Made by a program: the position numbers and the translations under genes. Of a DNA stretch of 64,000 nucleotides, positions 53,183 to 62,802 are shown piece after piece. The notes beneath the pieces were generated by a model. It was not told where the DNA came from and made no database searches. It saw nothing but the letters and a program-made list of their open reading frames with translations. Every line of letters starts with the position of its first letter. Position 1 is the stretch's first letter. The stretch comes from Rubrivivax sp. (GTDB taxonomy: Bacteria; Pseudomonadota; Gammaproteobacteria; Burkholderiales; Burkholderiaceae_C): contig SEFA01000006.1 of assembly GCA_004210455.1 (NCBI GenBank), positions 62,001-126,000 on the forward strand, written 5' to 3'.

Positions 53183-53551
53183 TCAGGCGACCGTCTTGAA
53201 GGCCAGCTTTTCCTTGATGCGCGCCGACTTGCCCGAACGCTGACGCAGGTAGTACAGCTTCGCGCGACGGACATCGCCGCGGCGCTTCACTTCGATCGAA
53301 GCGATCAGCGGGCTGTACAGCTGGAACGTACGCTCCACGCCTTCGCCGCTCGAGATCTTGCGGACGATGAAGTTGGAGTTCAGACCGCGGTTGCGGCGGG
53401 CGATGACGACGCCTTCGTAGGCCTGCACGCGCTTGCGGGTGCCTTCGACGACGTTCACGTTGACGATCACCGTGTCGCCAGGGGCGAATGCGGGGATGGT
53501 CTTGTTCAGGCGAGCAATTTCTTCTTGCTCAAGGGTCTGGATCAGATTCAC
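53183..53551 (-). CDS. rplS: 50S ribosomal protein L19 (122 aa)
   Basis: Complete L19: [48 protein letters not shown] and [23 protein letters not shown]. Located at the 30S-50S interface. Separated from trmD by 231 bp containing a strong sigma-70-like promoter, so it can be expressed apart from the upstream operon. Confidence 0.98.
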   Translation of the reverse strand: MNLIQTLEQEEIARLNKTIPAFAPGDTVIVNVNVVEGTRKRVQAYEGVVIARRNRGLNSNFIVRKISSGEGVERTFQLYSPLIASIEVKRRGDVRRAKLYYLRQRSGKSARIKEKLAFKTVA

Positions 53552-53708
53552 GAGGATCTCCTGTGATCTTGCCGGCGCGAATCAGGATGATTCCAGGACA
53601 GGACACCTTCGAAGGAATTCTTCGGCGCCGCCCGCGTGGGGATTCAACCAACGGTGTCAAAGCACCGCCCTTGCCCCATCAGCCCAGTAGAGGATCGGAA
53701 AACCGAAG

Positions 53709-53736
53709 ATTATAGACGGGGTTGGACGATCGTCAA
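53709..53736 (-). promoter_or_regulatory. Sigma-70-type promoter for rplS
   Basis: On the minus strand TTGACG, 16 bp, then a perfect TATAAT, about 158 bp before the rplS start. The long leader could carry autoregulation. Confidence 0.75.
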
Positions 53737-53782
53737 ACTTCATCGATCCAGACGTCCGGTCAGCCTTCCTTCAGCCTTGCGT

Positions 53783-54568
53783 TCAGCCGGCTGACTTGCC
53801 GGCGATCGTGCGCAAGGATGCGAGGAACTTCTCGTCCTTCTTGTCGAGCTTGCCGTCGCGGCGCGCGGCCTCGATCAGCTCGGGCCGGCGGCCTTGCGTC
53901 AGCGCCAGCGATTGCTCGCGGCGCCAGCGGGCGATCTCGGCGTGATGGCCGGACAGCAGCACCGGCGGCACCGGCATCGGCCCTTCCGGCGTTTCCAGGA
54001 CTTCCGGACGGCTGAAGTGCGGGCAGTCCAGCAGCCCGTCGGAAAAACTGTCCTGCTGGTGCGAGGCGGCGTCGTTCAGCACGCCCTCCTGCAGGCGGGC
54101 GATCGCATCGAGCATCGCGATGGCCGGCAGTTCGCCGCCGGACAGCACGAAATCGCCAAGGCTGATCTCCATCGTCACATGACGGTCCAGCACGCGCTGG
54201 TCGATGCCTTCGTAGCGACCGCAGAGCAGGATGCCGCCCTCGCCTTGCGCAAGCTCACGCGCCAGCGCCTGGTCGAGCTTGCGTCCGGTCGGGCTGAAGT
54301 GGATGACGGCCGGCGCGCCGGGGTGCGTGGTCGCGCGGTCGGCCTTCACGGCCGCCAAGGCGCGCTCCAGCGGCGCGGCCAGCATCACCATGCCGGGACC
54401 GCCGCCGAAGGGGCGGTCGTCGACACGGCGGTAGTTGTCCTCGGCGTGATCGCGCAATGGCCACAGGCGCACGTCGACCTGCTTGCTCTCGTACGCGCGA
54501 CGCGTCACGCCGACCCGGAGAAAGGGGTCGAAGAGTTCAGGGAACAGAGTGAGAACGTCGAAGCGCAT
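53783..54568 (-). CDS. trmD: tRNA (guanine37-N1)-methyltransferase (261 aa)
   Basis: SPOUT-class enzyme methylating G37. [25 protein letters not shown] at the start, [28 protein letters not shown], and the knot region [16 protein letters not shown] are diagnostic. ATG 54568 is fixed by the family N-terminus. Third gene of rpsP-rimM-trmD-rplS. Confidence 0.97.
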   Translation of the reverse strand: MRFDVLTLFPELFDPFLRVGVTRRAYESKQVDVRLWPLRDHAEDNYRRVDDRPFGGGPGMVMLAAPLERALAAVKADRATTHPGAPAVIHFSPTGRKLDQALARELAQGEGGILLCGRYEGIDQRVLDRHVTMEISLGDFVLSGGELPAIAMLDAIARLQEGVLNDAASHQQDSFSDGLLDCPHFSRPEVLETPEGPMPVPPVLLSGHHAEIARWRREQSLALTQGRRPELIEAARRDGKLDKKDEKFLASLRTIAGKSAG

Positions 54569-54588
54569 GGGCAGCCGGCCCGACGGCT

Positions 54589-55185
54589 TCAGTAGTCCAG
54601 ATCCCAATCGACCGGGATGATGCGCGCGGCCTTGTCGACATCGCCGACAAACGCGTTCACGAACGGGATCAGGATTTCCTCGTCCGGCTTGACCGGCGCG
54701 GTCTTGCCGGCGGGCAGGATGCGCAGCACGCAGTGCGGGCCGGTGTCGATCAGGTCGATCACCTCGCCCAGCGTCTGGCCATCCTTGTTGACGACGCTCA
54801 TGCCGATGAGGTCGATCCAGTAGAACTCGTCCTCGTCGGTGTCCGGGAACACGCTGCGCGAGACGAAGATGCGGGCGCCCTTGAGCGCCTCCGCACCGTT
54901 GCGGTCGGCCAGGCCTTCGACCTGGGCGACGATGCCGTCCGCGTGGTCGCGGACGGACAGAACCTTGAGCACGGGGGGCACGACATGCGGCTTGCCCGGC
55001 AATGCCTTCTCGCTCGGTTTCATGAACCAGCGGCGGGAGGCGAAGAGCGCCTGGGCATCCGGGGAATGACTGAGGATCTTCAGCCAGCCCTTGATGCCCC
55101 AGGCGTCCAGCACGCGCCCGACTTCGATGGCGTCCTCCGGAAAGGCCGGAGAACCGTCGATCACGTCGTCAGGCGCTTGCTTCAT
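54589..55185 (-). CDS. rimM: 16S rRNA maturation factor RimM (198 aa)
   Basis: 30S assembly factor binding S19. [27 protein letters not shown] at the N-terminal domain, and the PRC-barrel [38 protein letters not shown] in the C-terminal half (read in parts), ending IPVDWDLDY. It lies between rpsP and trmD with 17- and 20-bp gaps. Confidence 0.96.
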   Translation of the reverse strand: MKQAPDDVIDGSPAFPEDAIEVGRVLDAWGIKGWLKILSHSPDAQALFASRRWFMKPSEKALPGKPHVVPPVLKVLSVRDHADGIVAQVEGLADRNGAEALKGARIFVSRSVFPDTDEDEFYWIDLIGMSVVNKDGQTLGEVIDLIDTGPHCVLRILPAGKTAPVKPDEEILIPFVNAFVGDVDKAARIIPVDWDLDY

Positions 55186-55202
55186 CGACTGCAGTCCGAA
55201 GA

Positions 55203-55478
55203 TCAGGCAGGGACGGCGGCGGCCGGAGCGGCAGCCGACTTCTTGGCCACGTCGACCAGGCGGGCGACGGCGGGCGACAGCTGGGCGCCGGTGCCGACCC
55301 AGTAGGCCACGCGGTCCTGCGCGACGCGCAGGCCTTCGGCATTGCCGGTGGCCACGGGGTTGTAGAAACCGACGCGCTCGATGAAGCGGCCGTCGCGGCG
55401 ATTGCGGCTGTCCGTCACGACGAGGTTGTAGAACGGACGCTTCTTGGAGCCACCGCGGGAGAGTCGAATAACGACCAT
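55203..55478 (-). CDS. rpsP: 30S ribosomal protein S16 (91 aa)
   Basis: [41 protein letters not shown] is the S16 N-terminus (two overlapping blocks), with an Ala/Pro-rich C-terminal tail. First gene of the rpsP-rimM-trmD operon; the ribosome site AAGGATAG precedes the ATG. The mRNA leader appears long (about 240 nt from the -10 element). Confidence 0.97.
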   Translation of the reverse strand: MVVIRLSRGGSKKRPFYNLVVTDSRNRRDGRFIERVGFYNPVATGNAEGLRVAQDRVAYWVGTGAQLSPAVARLVDVAKKSAAAPAAAVPA

Positions 55479-55720
55479 GATCTATCCTTCAGGTTTTGAG
55501 CGTTCCACCGCACCAGGGAGACACACAGGGGCAAGCAGAGAGTGAATCGACGTTTCTTCGGGTACGCGTGCGTCGCGCATAGCTCCCGGGAACCGTCGAC
55601 AGCTGGCGCCGTAGATACGCCCCCGGTCCGTCCATCGCCCGCAAACTCCTGATCGGGAATCCAGATCATGGAGCTTCGAAGCGTGACAGCCACACCCAGG
55701 GGCCAGCGCCAAAACCAAGC

Positions 55721-55726
55721 ATTATA
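55721..55726 (-). promoter_or_regulatory. -10 element upstream of rpsP
   Basis: TATAAT on the minus strand, 243 bp before the rpsP start, with AGGACA 18 bp further upstream as a weak -35. The intervening leader has no evident stop-free gene. The position is plausible for the rpsP operon promoter. Confidence 0.5.
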
Positions 55727-55759
55727 AACTCGCGTTTGACGCTTTGTCCTCCTCCCCCA

Positions 55760-56389
55760 ATGACGACGACCACCAGCAGTTCCTCCCCCCTCCTGATCCG
55801 CCCCAGCCTGGAGGGTGACATCGCCGCGATCCAGCAGATCTACGAGCATGCGGTGCTGCACGGCACCGGCACTTTCGAGACCGACGTGCCCGACCGCGCC
55901 GAGATGGGCCGCCGCCGCACCGAGGTCCTCAGCCGCAGCCTGCCCTACCTGATCGCCGAGCGCGACGGGCAGGTGCTGGGCTTCGCCTACGCCAACTACT
56001 TCCGTCCGCGACTGGCCTACCGCTACTTCGTCGAGGACTCGATCTACCTCTCGCCCCAGGCCCAGGGCCAGGGTGTGGGCCGGCTGCTGCTGGCTGAACT
56101 GATCGCCCGCTGCGAAGCCGCCGGCGCGCGCCAGATGGTCGCCGTCATCGGCGATTCGCAGAACCTCGGTTCGATCGGCGTCCATCGCAGCCACGGCTTC
56201 GAGGACATCGGCGTCATGAAGTCCGCCGGCTGGAAGTTCGGCAAGTGGCTCGATGTCGTGCTGATGCAACGCCAGCTCGGCCAGGGCGACACCAGCTCGC
56301 CCACCGGTGCGACGCCTGCGGCAACTGCGGCGACGGCGACAGCTTCGCCGGCCGCGCCTTCCGCGCCCGCGGAGACACCGGCCGCATGA
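55760..56389 (+). CDS. GNAT acetyltransferase, phosphinothricin-acetyltransferase-like (209 aa)
   Basis: IRPSLEGDIAAIQQIYEHAVLHGTGTFET and the acetyl-CoA-binding YLSPQAQGQGVGRLLLAELIARCEAAG, plus VAVIGDSQNLGSIGVHRSHGF, match the Pat/Bar-like GNAT group (N-acetylation of methionine derivatives or phosphinothricin). A ~40-residue Ala/Thr/Pro C-terminal tail is extra. The stop overlaps the next gene at ATGA. No clear ribosome site before ATG 55760. Confidence 0.88.
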   Translation: MTTTTSSSSPLLIRPSLEGDIAAIQQIYEHAVLHGTGTFETDVPDRAEMGRRRTEVLSRSLPYLIAERDGQVLGFAYANYFRPRLAYRYFVEDSIYLSPQAQGQGVGRLLLAELIARCEAAGARQMVAVIGDSQNLGSIGVHRSHGFEDIGVMKSAGWKFGKWLDVVLMQRQLGQGDTSSPTGATPAATAATATASPAAPSAPAETPAA

Positions 56390-56859
56390 GCGCCGTCGCC
56401 CCCGAGGCCGGCGCTGCGGCGGACTTCAAGTCCAAGACCGTCGCCACCTGGCTGAGCTTCGCGCTCGGCAGCCTCGGGGCGCACCGCTTCTATCTGCACG
56501 GGTTCAGCGACAAGCTGGCCTGGCTGCACCCGCTGCCGACGCTGCTGGGCTTGTACGGCGTGCATCGCATGGACACGCTGGGCCAGGACGACGTCGCCGC
56601 CTGGTTCCTGATCCCGCTGCTTGGCCTGATGATCGCCCAGAGCATGCTGGCCGGCATCGTCTACGGCCTGATGCCGGACGAACGCTGGGCCGGGCGCTTC
56701 AATCCCGGCCAGGCGGTACGCAGGACCGGCTGGCTGCCGATCCTGGGCGTCATTGCCTGTCTGATGGTCGGCGGCGCCTGCCTGATGGCCACGATCGCCT
56801 TCTCGGCGCAGCGCTACTTCGAATCGCAGGTCGAGGCCGCCCGCGAGATCAGCCAGTAG
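56386..56859 (+). CDS. TM2-domain membrane protein (157 aa)
   Basis: VATWLSFALGSLGAHRFYLHGFSDKLAWLHPLP is a TM2-type paired-helix motif. Two more hydrophobic segments (AAWFLIPLLGLMIAQSMLAGIVYGL and LPILGVIACLMVGGACLMATI) follow. Translationally coupled to the GNAT gene by a 4-bp overlap. Function unknown. Confidence 0.85.
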   Translation: MSAVAPEAGAAADFKSKTVATWLSFALGSLGAHRFYLHGFSDKLAWLHPLPTLLGLYGVHRMDTLGQDDVAAWFLIPLLGLMIAQSMLAGIVYGLMPDERWAGRFNPGQAVRRTGWLPILGVIACLMVGGACLMATIAFSAQRYFESQVEAAREISQ

Positions 56860-56869
56860 CGCACCGCGC

Positions 56870-57880
56870 TCAGAACAGCGTGAAGCTGATCCAGTAGAAC
56901 AAGCCGGCGATGAACGCCGAGGCCGGGATCGTGAAGATCCAGGCCCAGACGATGTTCCCCGCCACGCCCCAGCGCACGGACGAGGCGCGCTGCGTCGAGC
57001 CCACGCCGACGATGGCGCCGGTGATCGTGTGCGTCGTCGACACGGGAATGCCGAGCGCGGTCGCCAGGAACAGCGTGATGGCGCCGCCGGTTTCGGCGCA
57101 GAACCCGCCGACCGGTTTGAGCTTGGTGATCTTCTGACCCATCGTGCGGACGATGCGCCAGCCGCCGAACATGGTGCCCATGCCGATCGCCAGGTAGCAG
57201 ACGACGATGACCCAGGACGGCGGCGAATGTTCGCCGGCGCCCGCGTAGCCCGAGGCGATCAGCAGCATCCAGATGAGGCCGATGGTCTTCTGCGCGTCAT
57301 TGCCGCCGTGGCCCAGGCTGTACAGGCCGGCCGAGACCAGCTGCAGCCGCCGGAACCAGTTGTCCACGCGCAGCGGCGAACTGCGTCTGAACAGCCACGC
57401 CACCGCCACCATGAGCAGCGAGCCCAGCAGGAAGCCCAGCAGCGGCGAGACGAAGATGAACAGCACCGTCTTGCCGATGCCGCTCATGATCAGGCCCTTG
57501 GTGCCTGCCTTGGCGATCGCCGCACCGATCAGGCCGCCGATCAGCGCGTGCGACGAGCTCGACGGGATGCCGTAGAACCAGGTGACCACGTTCCAGGCGA
57601 TCGCGCCGATCAGCGCGCCGAAGATCACGTGGTGATCGACGATGGTCGCGTCGATCGAGCCCTTGCCGATCGTGGCCGCCACCTTCAGCTCGAAGAACAG
57701 CACCGCGATCACGTTGAAGAAGGCCGCGAACAGCACGGCCTGCTGCGGCTTGAGAACGCCGGTCGACACGACCGTCGCGATCGAGTTGGCCGCGTCGTGG
57801 AAGCCGTTCATGAAGTCGAAGGCGACGGCCAGCACCACCAGCATGGCCACGACCCAGAAGGCCACGTGCATCGTTCCCAT
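56870..57880 (-). CDS. pit: PiT-family low-affinity phosphate transporter (336 aa)
   Basis: Inner-membrane inorganic phosphate (metal-phosphate):H+ symporter. The duplicated PiT signature is present as FMNGFHDAANSIATVVSTGVL near the N-terminus and SAGLYSLGHGGNDAQKTIGLIWM in the middle; GIPVSTTHTITGAIVGVG matches the C-terminal repeat. It follows the DUF47 gene by 21 bp in the common DUF47-pit arrangement. Confidence 0.95.
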   Translation of the reverse strand: MGTMHVAFWVVAMLVVLAVAFDFMNGFHDAANSIATVVSTGVLKPQQAVLFAAFFNVIAVLFFELKVAATIGKGSIDATIVDHHVIFGALIGAIAWNVVTWFYGIPSSSSHALIGGLIGAAIAKAGTKGLIMSGIGKTVLFIFVSPLLGFLLGSLLMVAVAWLFRRSSPLRVDNWFRRLQLVSAGLYSLGHGGNDAQKTIGLIWMLLIASGYAGAGEHSPPSWVIVVCYLAIGMGTMFGGWRIVRTMGQKITKLKPVGGFCAETGGAITLFLATALGIPVSTTHTITGAIVGVGSTQRASSVRWGVAGNIVWAWIFTIPASAFIAGLFYWISFTLF

Positions 57881-57901
57881 GGGAGACGCTCCGCGACCGG
57901 A

Positions 57902-58549
57902 TCAGGAATTCTCGAGGACGATGCCCTCGATCAGGTTGGCGACGTCCTCGCAGCGGTCGGAGATGGACTCCAGCTGCTCGTAGATCGCCTTGAGCTTGAT
58001 CAGCTCGCGCACGTCCTCCTGTTCGCGGAACAGCTTGGACATCGCGGCGCGCATCACGCGGTCCGCGTCGGACTCGAGCTTGTCGATCTCCTCGCAGGCC
58101 TTGATGGCGGCTTCGGCCGTTTCGGGCTGGCTCAGCTTGGGCAGCAGCGTGACGGCGTGCTTGACGCGTTCGCAGCACTTGGCCGACAGCTCGCCCAGGC
58201 GCAGCACTTCGTCGGGGATGGAGCGCACGTCGTACAGCTGCATGGTTTCGCTGGAGTCCTGCAGCAGGTCCAGGATGTCGTCCATCGCGTTGATCAGGCC
58301 GTGGATCTGCTCGCGGTCGATCGGCGTGATGAAGGTGCGATGCAGCAGCCGGTTCACCTCGGCGGTGACGCGGTCGGCGTGGTGCTCGGCCCGGTCGACC
58401 TCGGCCGCGTACTTCTCGCGCAGCGTGAGGTCGTTGTAGTTCTGGATCATGAGCATGAAGGCGCGCGCGCCTTCCACGATCTGCGTGCCGTGCTCATTGA
58501 ACAGTTCGAAGAAATTGCCCTCTCGGGGCAGCAGCTTGCCGAAAAACAT
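57902..58549 (-). CDS. DUF47 / PhoU-like phosphate transport regulator (215 aa)
   Basis: TIGR00153-type helical protein: FFELFNEHGTQIVEGARAF at the start and MDDILDLLQDSSETMQLYDV in the middle, resembling PhoU helices with metal-binding acidic residues. Commonly cotranscribed with PiT and thought to modulate it. ATG 58549 is preceded by a purine-rich stretch. Confidence 0.93.
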   Translation of the reverse strand: MFFGKLLPREGNFFELFNEHGTQIVEGARAFMLMIQNYNDLTLREKYAAEVDRAEHHADRVTAEVNRLLHRTFITPIDREQIHGLINAMDDILDLLQDSSETMQLYDVRSIPDEVLRLGELSAKCCERVKHAVTLLPKLSQPETAEAAIKACEEIDKLESDADRVMRAAMSKLFREQEDVRELIKLKAIYEQLESISDRCEDVANLIEGIVLENS

Positions 58550-58733
58550 GGGGAGGCTCCGCGCCGTGCGATCCGGGCCGGATCGTCATCATTCGGCGCC
58601 GGATCGTCACAAAAGGTTCATTTCCGTGTCACGGAAAACCCGCGAGTGTAGCCGCCCATGGCTCGAAGGCGCTATTTCCCAAGCATCGTCGGCGCGTTGC
58701 CGATGCACCCGAGCGCGACCGACGCCCGGCAAA

Positions 58734-59087
58734 TCAGCTGCGGAAGATGAAGTACACCGCCCCCATCAGGCACAGGCCAGCCCAGATGAAGTCCGTCTTG
58801 AACGGTTGGTTCATGAACAGCATCGAGAACGGGACGAACACGCCCAGGGTGATCACCTCCTGCGTGATCTTCAGCTGGGCGAGCGAGAACCCGCCGTCGT
58901 AGCCGATGCGGTTGGCCGGGACCTGCAGCAGGTACTCGAACAGTGCGATGCCCCAGCTGATCAGCGCCGCGACGTACCACGGCTTGGACGCCAGCTCCTT
59001 CAGGTGGCCGTACCAGGCGAAGGTCATGAAGACGTTGGACAGCGTCAGCAGGGCGACCATCTGCCAGCCGGCGGCGGTTGCGAACAT
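58734..59087 (-). CDS. DMT-family protein DUF486 (117 aa)
   Basis: Four membrane helices: SNVFMTFAWYGHLK, VAALISWGIALFEYLLQVPANRIGY, LAQLKITQEVITLGVFVPFS and the last near LCLMGAVYFIFRS. DUF486 is a small half-size DMT relative. ATG 59087 follows AGGAG. Function unknown. Confidence 0.9.
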   Translation of the reverse strand: MFATAAGWQMVALLTLSNVFMTFAWYGHLKELASKPWYVAALISWGIALFEYLLQVPANRIGYDGGFSLAQLKITQEVITLGVFVPFSMLFMNQPFKTDFIWAGLCLMGAVYFIFRS

Positions 59088-59128
59088 GAGTCGGACTCCT
59101 GGAAGAGGTTGAAGGTGGAGGCGGGTCG

Positions 59129-59623
59129 TCAAGGCAGACGCAGCGGCGCGTCTTCGCGCTCGACGACTTGATCGGCGACCGAAGGCAAATGGCTCGCCAG
59201 CCTGCCCAGACCTGGTGAGGCCAATGCCGGATCGAGTTCCAGCAGCGGACGCAGCACGAAGGCGCGCTGGTGCAGCCGCGGATGCGGGACGACGAGGCGG
59301 TCCAGATCGACGGTCTGGTCGCCGTAGAGCAGCAGGTCGAGGTCGAGCGTCCGCGGCGCGTTGACGAACGGACGCTCGCGGCCGTGGCGCGACTCGATGG
59401 CCTGCAGGGCCGCGAGCAAGCTCAGCGGTGGCAGTGTCGTCGTCACTCGCGCGACGGCATTCAGGTAATCAGGCCCCTCGCAGCCGACCGGCGCGCTCCG
59501 CCAGGCGGAGGAGACGGCCTCCAGGGTCAGGTCTTTCACGTCGGCGAGGTCGGCCAGCGCCGACTCCAGCATGCGCCGGAGGTCGCCGAGGTTGGCGCCC
59601 AGGCCGACGTAGGCCGTGATCAT
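59129..59623 (-). CDS. folK: Hydroxymethyldihydropterin pyrophosphokinase (164 aa)
   Basis: HPPK of folate synthesis: YVGLGANLGD, APVGCEGPDYLNAV, and RTLDLDLLLYGD with the two Mg-binding Asp, then VVPHPRLHQRAFVLRPLLEL. Transfers pyrophosphate from ATP. It lies downstream of pcnB, 24 bp away, the standard order (pcnB-folK) in proteobacteria. Confidence 0.97.
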   Translation of the reverse strand: MITAYVGLGANLGDLRRMLESALADLADVKDLTLEAVSSAWRSAPVGCEGPDYLNAVARVTTTLPPLSLLAALQAIESRHGRERPFVNAPRTLDLDLLLYGDQTVDLDRLVVPHPRLHQRAFVLRPLLELDPALASPGLGRLASHLPSVADQVVEREDAPLRLP

Positions 59624-59647
59624 TCGTCGAGCCTGCCGCGTCGAGGG

Positions 59648-61300
59648 TTACTCGTCGCCGGACGAACCGGCCTCCGTCGACGCCCCCGCGCCGCCGGCAC
59701 CACCCGCGGCCTTCGGCTTGCGACGACGGCGGCGCTTCTTGGCGGGCTGGCCGCCGCCACCTTCGCTGCCCTCGCCTTCTGCGGCGTCCACCGCCTCGAC
59801 GTCGATCGGCAGCACCGCCGCCGATTCGCCGCTGACGGGCATCGTCGAGGGCGTGCTCACCGCGCCGCGCGGCACCGAGTGCACGCGTCCGCCGCCCGCC
59901 TTGGGCTTGCTGCGCGGACCGCCCTGGCGCTGCGTCTCGCGCGCCAGGTCCAGCAGCGCGCGGCGTTCGTCCTCGGTGCCCAGCGCGAAGTCTTCCCACC
60001 AGTCGGCCAGGGCCGGATCGATCTCGCCCGCCTCGGCGCGCAGCGCCAGGAAGTCGAAGCCGGCGCGGTAGCGCGGCTGCTCGATCAGCCGGTGCGGACC
60101 GCTGCCGGTGCGACGCTCGAAGCGCGGCTGCATCATCCAGATCTCGCGCATGTCCGCCGCGAGCTTGCCGCGGCCGGAGATGTCGCCGACGCGCGCGTCG
60201 AAGACCAGGTCGATCGCCTGCTGCAAGGCCGCCACCGCGCCCTCGCCGCCGTCGATCAGGCGCGTCCAGCGCTGCTGGACCTCGCCCCACAGCATGCAGG
60301 CGAGCATGAAGCTCGGCGCCACCGAGCGGCCCTCTTCGACCCGCTTGTCGGTGTCTTCCAGCGCCAGGCGCACGAACTTGCCGTGCACGTTGTCGGGCAG
60401 CGCGCCGTCCTTGTCCAGCACCGCGTCCAGGATGGGGAACACGCCGCGCGACAGGCCCTGCTTGCGCAGTTCCTCGATGCTGGCCAGCGCGTGGCCGGTC
60501 TGCAGCAGCTTGATCATCTCGTCGAACATGCGCGACAGCGGCACGTTCGCCAGCAGCGGCGCCATCGCGGCGATGGGCGCGCGGGTCTTGGGCTCGATGG
60601 TGAAGCCCAGCTTCGCGGCGAAGCGCACGGCGCGCAGGATGCGGACCGGGTCCTCGCGGTAGCGGCTCTCGGGGTCGCCGATCATCCGCAGCACCTTCTT
60701 GCGCGCGTCGGCCAGACCGCCGTGGTAGTCCACCACCAGCTCGCGTTCCGGGTTGTAGTACATCGCATTGACGGTGAAGTCGCGACGCGCGGCGTCCTCG
60801 ATCTGCGGCCCCCAGACGTTGTCGCGCAGCACGCGGCCGGACGCGTCGACGACGTGCGACTTGCCTTCCAGCGCGCCCTTGGACGTCTTCTCGTTGCCCT
60901 GCACCTGCTCGGCGTCGTCTTCCTTGAGCAGCGCGCGGAAGGTCGAGACCTCGATCACCTCATGCTCGCGGCCGCGGCCGTAGACCACGTGGACGATGCG
61001 GAAGCGCCGGCCGATGATGAAGGCGCGGCGGAACTGGTTCTTGACCTGTTCCGGCGTGGCGTCGGTGGCGACGTCGAAGTCCTTGGGCCGGCGACCCAGC
61101 AGCAGGTCGCGCACCGCGCCGCCCACGATGAACGCCTCGTAGCCCGCGTCGGTCAGCCCCTTGACGACCTTGACGCCGCGCTCATCGAGCAGGGCCGGAT
61201 CGATGCGGTGCTCCTCCGCGGTGACCTCCACACGCTTGCCCAGCGTCGTGGCGGTACTTTCGGGCTTGCCCAACAGCTTGTTGATGAATTTCTTGATCAT
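59648..61300 (-). CDS. pcnB: Poly(A) polymerase I (550 aa)
   Basis: Nucleotidyltransferase superfamily: FIVGGAVRDLLLGRRPKDFDVATDATPE with the GGxVRD and DxD-like residues, RDFTVNAMYYNP, and RYREDPVRILRAVRFAAKLGF, the PAP I signature. The last ~80 residues are low-complexity and highly basic (KKRRRRRK), an RNA-binding tail longer than in E. coli. Adds 3' poly(A) tags that promote mRNA decay. The start overlaps the HAD gene stop by one base. Confidence 0.95.
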   Translation of the reverse strand: MIKKFINKLLGKPESTATTLGKRVEVTAEEHRIDPALLDERGVKVVKGLTDAGYEAFIVGGAVRDLLLGRRPKDFDVATDATPEQVKNQFRRAFIIGRRFRIVHVVYGRGREHEVIEVSTFRALLKEDDAEQVQGNEKTSKGALEGKSHVVDASGRVLRDNVWGPQIEDAARRDFTVNAMYYNPERELVVDYHGGLADARKKVLRMIGDPESRYREDPVRILRAVRFAAKLGFTIEPKTRAPIAAMAPLLANVPLSRMFDEMIKLLQTGHALASIEELRKQGLSRGVFPILDAVLDKDGALPDNVHGKFVRLALEDTDKRVEEGRSVAPSFMLACMLWGEVQQRWTRLIDGGEGAVAALQQAIDLVFDARVGDISGRGKLAADMREIWMMQPRFERRTGSGPHRLIEQPRYRAGFDFLALRAEAGEIDPALADWWEDFALGTEDERRALLDLARETQRQGGPRSKPKAGGGRVHSVPRGAVSTPSTMPVSGESAAVLPIDVEAVDAAEGEGSEGGGGQPAKKRRRRRKPKAAGGAGGAGASTEAGSSGDE

Positions 61301-61968
61301 TATTCGAACAGCTTCAGTATCGGCCAGCCGCGCTCGCGCGCCAGCGCCTCGAGGGCCGAGGTGGGGTTGGTCGCCACCGGATGACTGACCCGCTCCAGCA
61401 GCGGCAGGTCATTCATCGAGTCGCTGTAGAAATGCACGCGCTCGAAATCCTCCCAGCGGCGCCCCTGCGCCGCCAGCCATTCGTTCACGCGCACGATCTT
61501 GCCCGCCTGGAAGGACGGGGTCCCCTGCACGCGCCCGGTGAACGACCCGGTCGCGTCGCGCTCCAGCTGCACGGCGATCAGGTGATCGACGCCGAAGGCC
61601 TTGGCGATCGGCGCGGTCACGAATTCGTTGGTCGCCGTCACCACGGCCACCAGATCCCCGGCGTCCAGGTGACGCTGCACGAGTGCGCGCGCATTGTCGC
61701 GCAACATCGGCGCGACGATCCGGGCCATGAATTCGGCGCGGGCCGCCTCGGCCTCGGCCAGCGGCCGGGCGCGCCAGACGGACGTGGCGAACTCGACGTA
61801 GTCGTCCAGATCGAGGTCGCCACGCTGGTAGTCGGCGTAGAACTCGTCGTTGCGGGCGGCCCAGGCGGCGCCGTCGGCCCAGCCGATGTCCACCATGTAG
61901 CCGCCGAAGGCGTGGTCCGAATCCTGCGGGATCAGCGTGCCGTCGAGGTCGAACAGGGTCAGGTCCAC
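61300..61968 (-). CDS. HAD-IB family phosphatase (222 aa)
   Basis: SerB-like HAD enzyme: motif I TLFDLDGTLI, motif II VTATNEF, and motif III/IV FYSDSMNDLPLLERV. The GTG start at 61968 is chosen because it follows AAGGACGA and gives the family-length N-terminus. Such proteins sit next to pcnB or hda in many betaproteobacteria; the substrate is not known (phosphoserine and histidinol-phosphate are family options). Confidence 0.9.
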   Translation of the reverse strand: MDLTLFDLDGTLIPQDSDHAFGGYMVDIGWADGAAWAARNDEFYADYQRGDLDLDDYVEFATSVWRARPLAEAEAARAEFMARIVAPMLRDNARALVQRHLDAGDLVAVVTATNEFVTAPIAKAFGVDHLIAVQLERDATGSFTGRVQGTPSFQAGKIVRVNEWLAAQGRRWEDFERVHFYSDSMNDLPLLERVSHPVATNPTSALEALARERGWPILKLFE

Positions 61969-62019
61969 GGGTCTCGTCCTTGAAAAACCTTGAAAACGTT
62001 GCAACCGGCGGCGTCGCCC

Positions 62020-62694
62020 TCAGGCGTGCGCCCCCTGGTCGGCGAGCATCTGGCGCAGCAGCGGCACGGTCACTGCCCGCTTGCTGGCCATCGAGAATTC
62101 GTCCAGCCCGTCCAGCAGCGTCATCAGGTGCTTCAGGTCGCGGGCGTAGCGGGTGAGCAGGTAGTCGATGACGTCGTCGGTCAGCGCGATGCCGCGGCGG
62201 TCGGCCTCGCGGCGGAGCACGGCACGCACCTCGGCCTCGGAGAGCGGCTGCAGCGCGAACGTCGGGCCCCAGCCGAGCCGGGTGCGCAGGTCCTCGCGCA
62301 GGTCCAGGTCCACCGGCGGCGCGGTGCCGGTCGAGACGACCGCCAGCCCCAGCGTCGCCGCCTCGACGAACAGCGCGAAGGCCGCATGCTGCTGGCCCGG
62401 ATCGAAGCGCTGGGCGTCGTCGAGCAGCAGCAGGCTGGGATGGGTGGGCAGCTCCCACGGGAGGGGGGTGTCGGCGTCGTACCAGCCGACCTGTGCGCCG
62501 GCCTGCTGCCAGTGCCGCGCGAGCGCGCGCATCAGGTGCGTCTTGCCGCTGCCGGGCGGCCCCCACAGGAACACCGGCGGCGCGCCCGTCCCCAGGCCCA
62601 GCACATGCGTGAGGGCCGCGGTATTGGCACCGGTGAGGAGCGTGTCAAAGGTGTAGTCGGGCTCGGGACCGAGCGACAGCGGGATCTGCTTCAA
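62020..62694 (-). CDS. hda: DnaA regulatory inactivator Hda (224 aa)
   Basis: DnaA-like AAA+ protein without the DNA-binding domain IV. N-terminal clamp-binding segment MKQIPLSLGP (the QIPLSL element), Walker A GPPGSGKTHL, Walker B LLLLDDAQRF, sensor region STGTAP. It promotes hydrolysis of DnaA-ATP with the sliding clamp to limit replication re-initiation. Confidence 0.95.
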   Translation of the reverse strand: MKQIPLSLGPEPDYTFDTLLTGANTAALTHVLGLGTGAPPVFLWGPPGSGKTHLMRALARHWQQAGAQVGWYDADTPLPWELPTHPSLLLLDDAQRFDPGQQHAAFALFVEAATLGLAVVSTGTAPPVDLDLREDLRTRLGWGPTFALQPLSEAEVRAVLRREADRRGIALTDDVIDYLLTRYARDLKHLMTLLDGLDEFSMASKRAVTVPLLRQMLADQGAHA

Positions 62695-62802
62695 ACCACT
62701 TCAGCGTTGGATGGCGGGGCGACGTCGGCCAGGGGAAGGCCGCACCCTCGGAAAGTGGGGGATTCTAAGCGTCGCCCGACGCGCCCTCCCCCGCTCGCTC
62801 CC

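Noticed and set aside
53552-53782. A small gene between trmD and rplS
   Set aside because: No open frame with a ribosome site or plausible composition; the stretch holds a clear promoter and leader.
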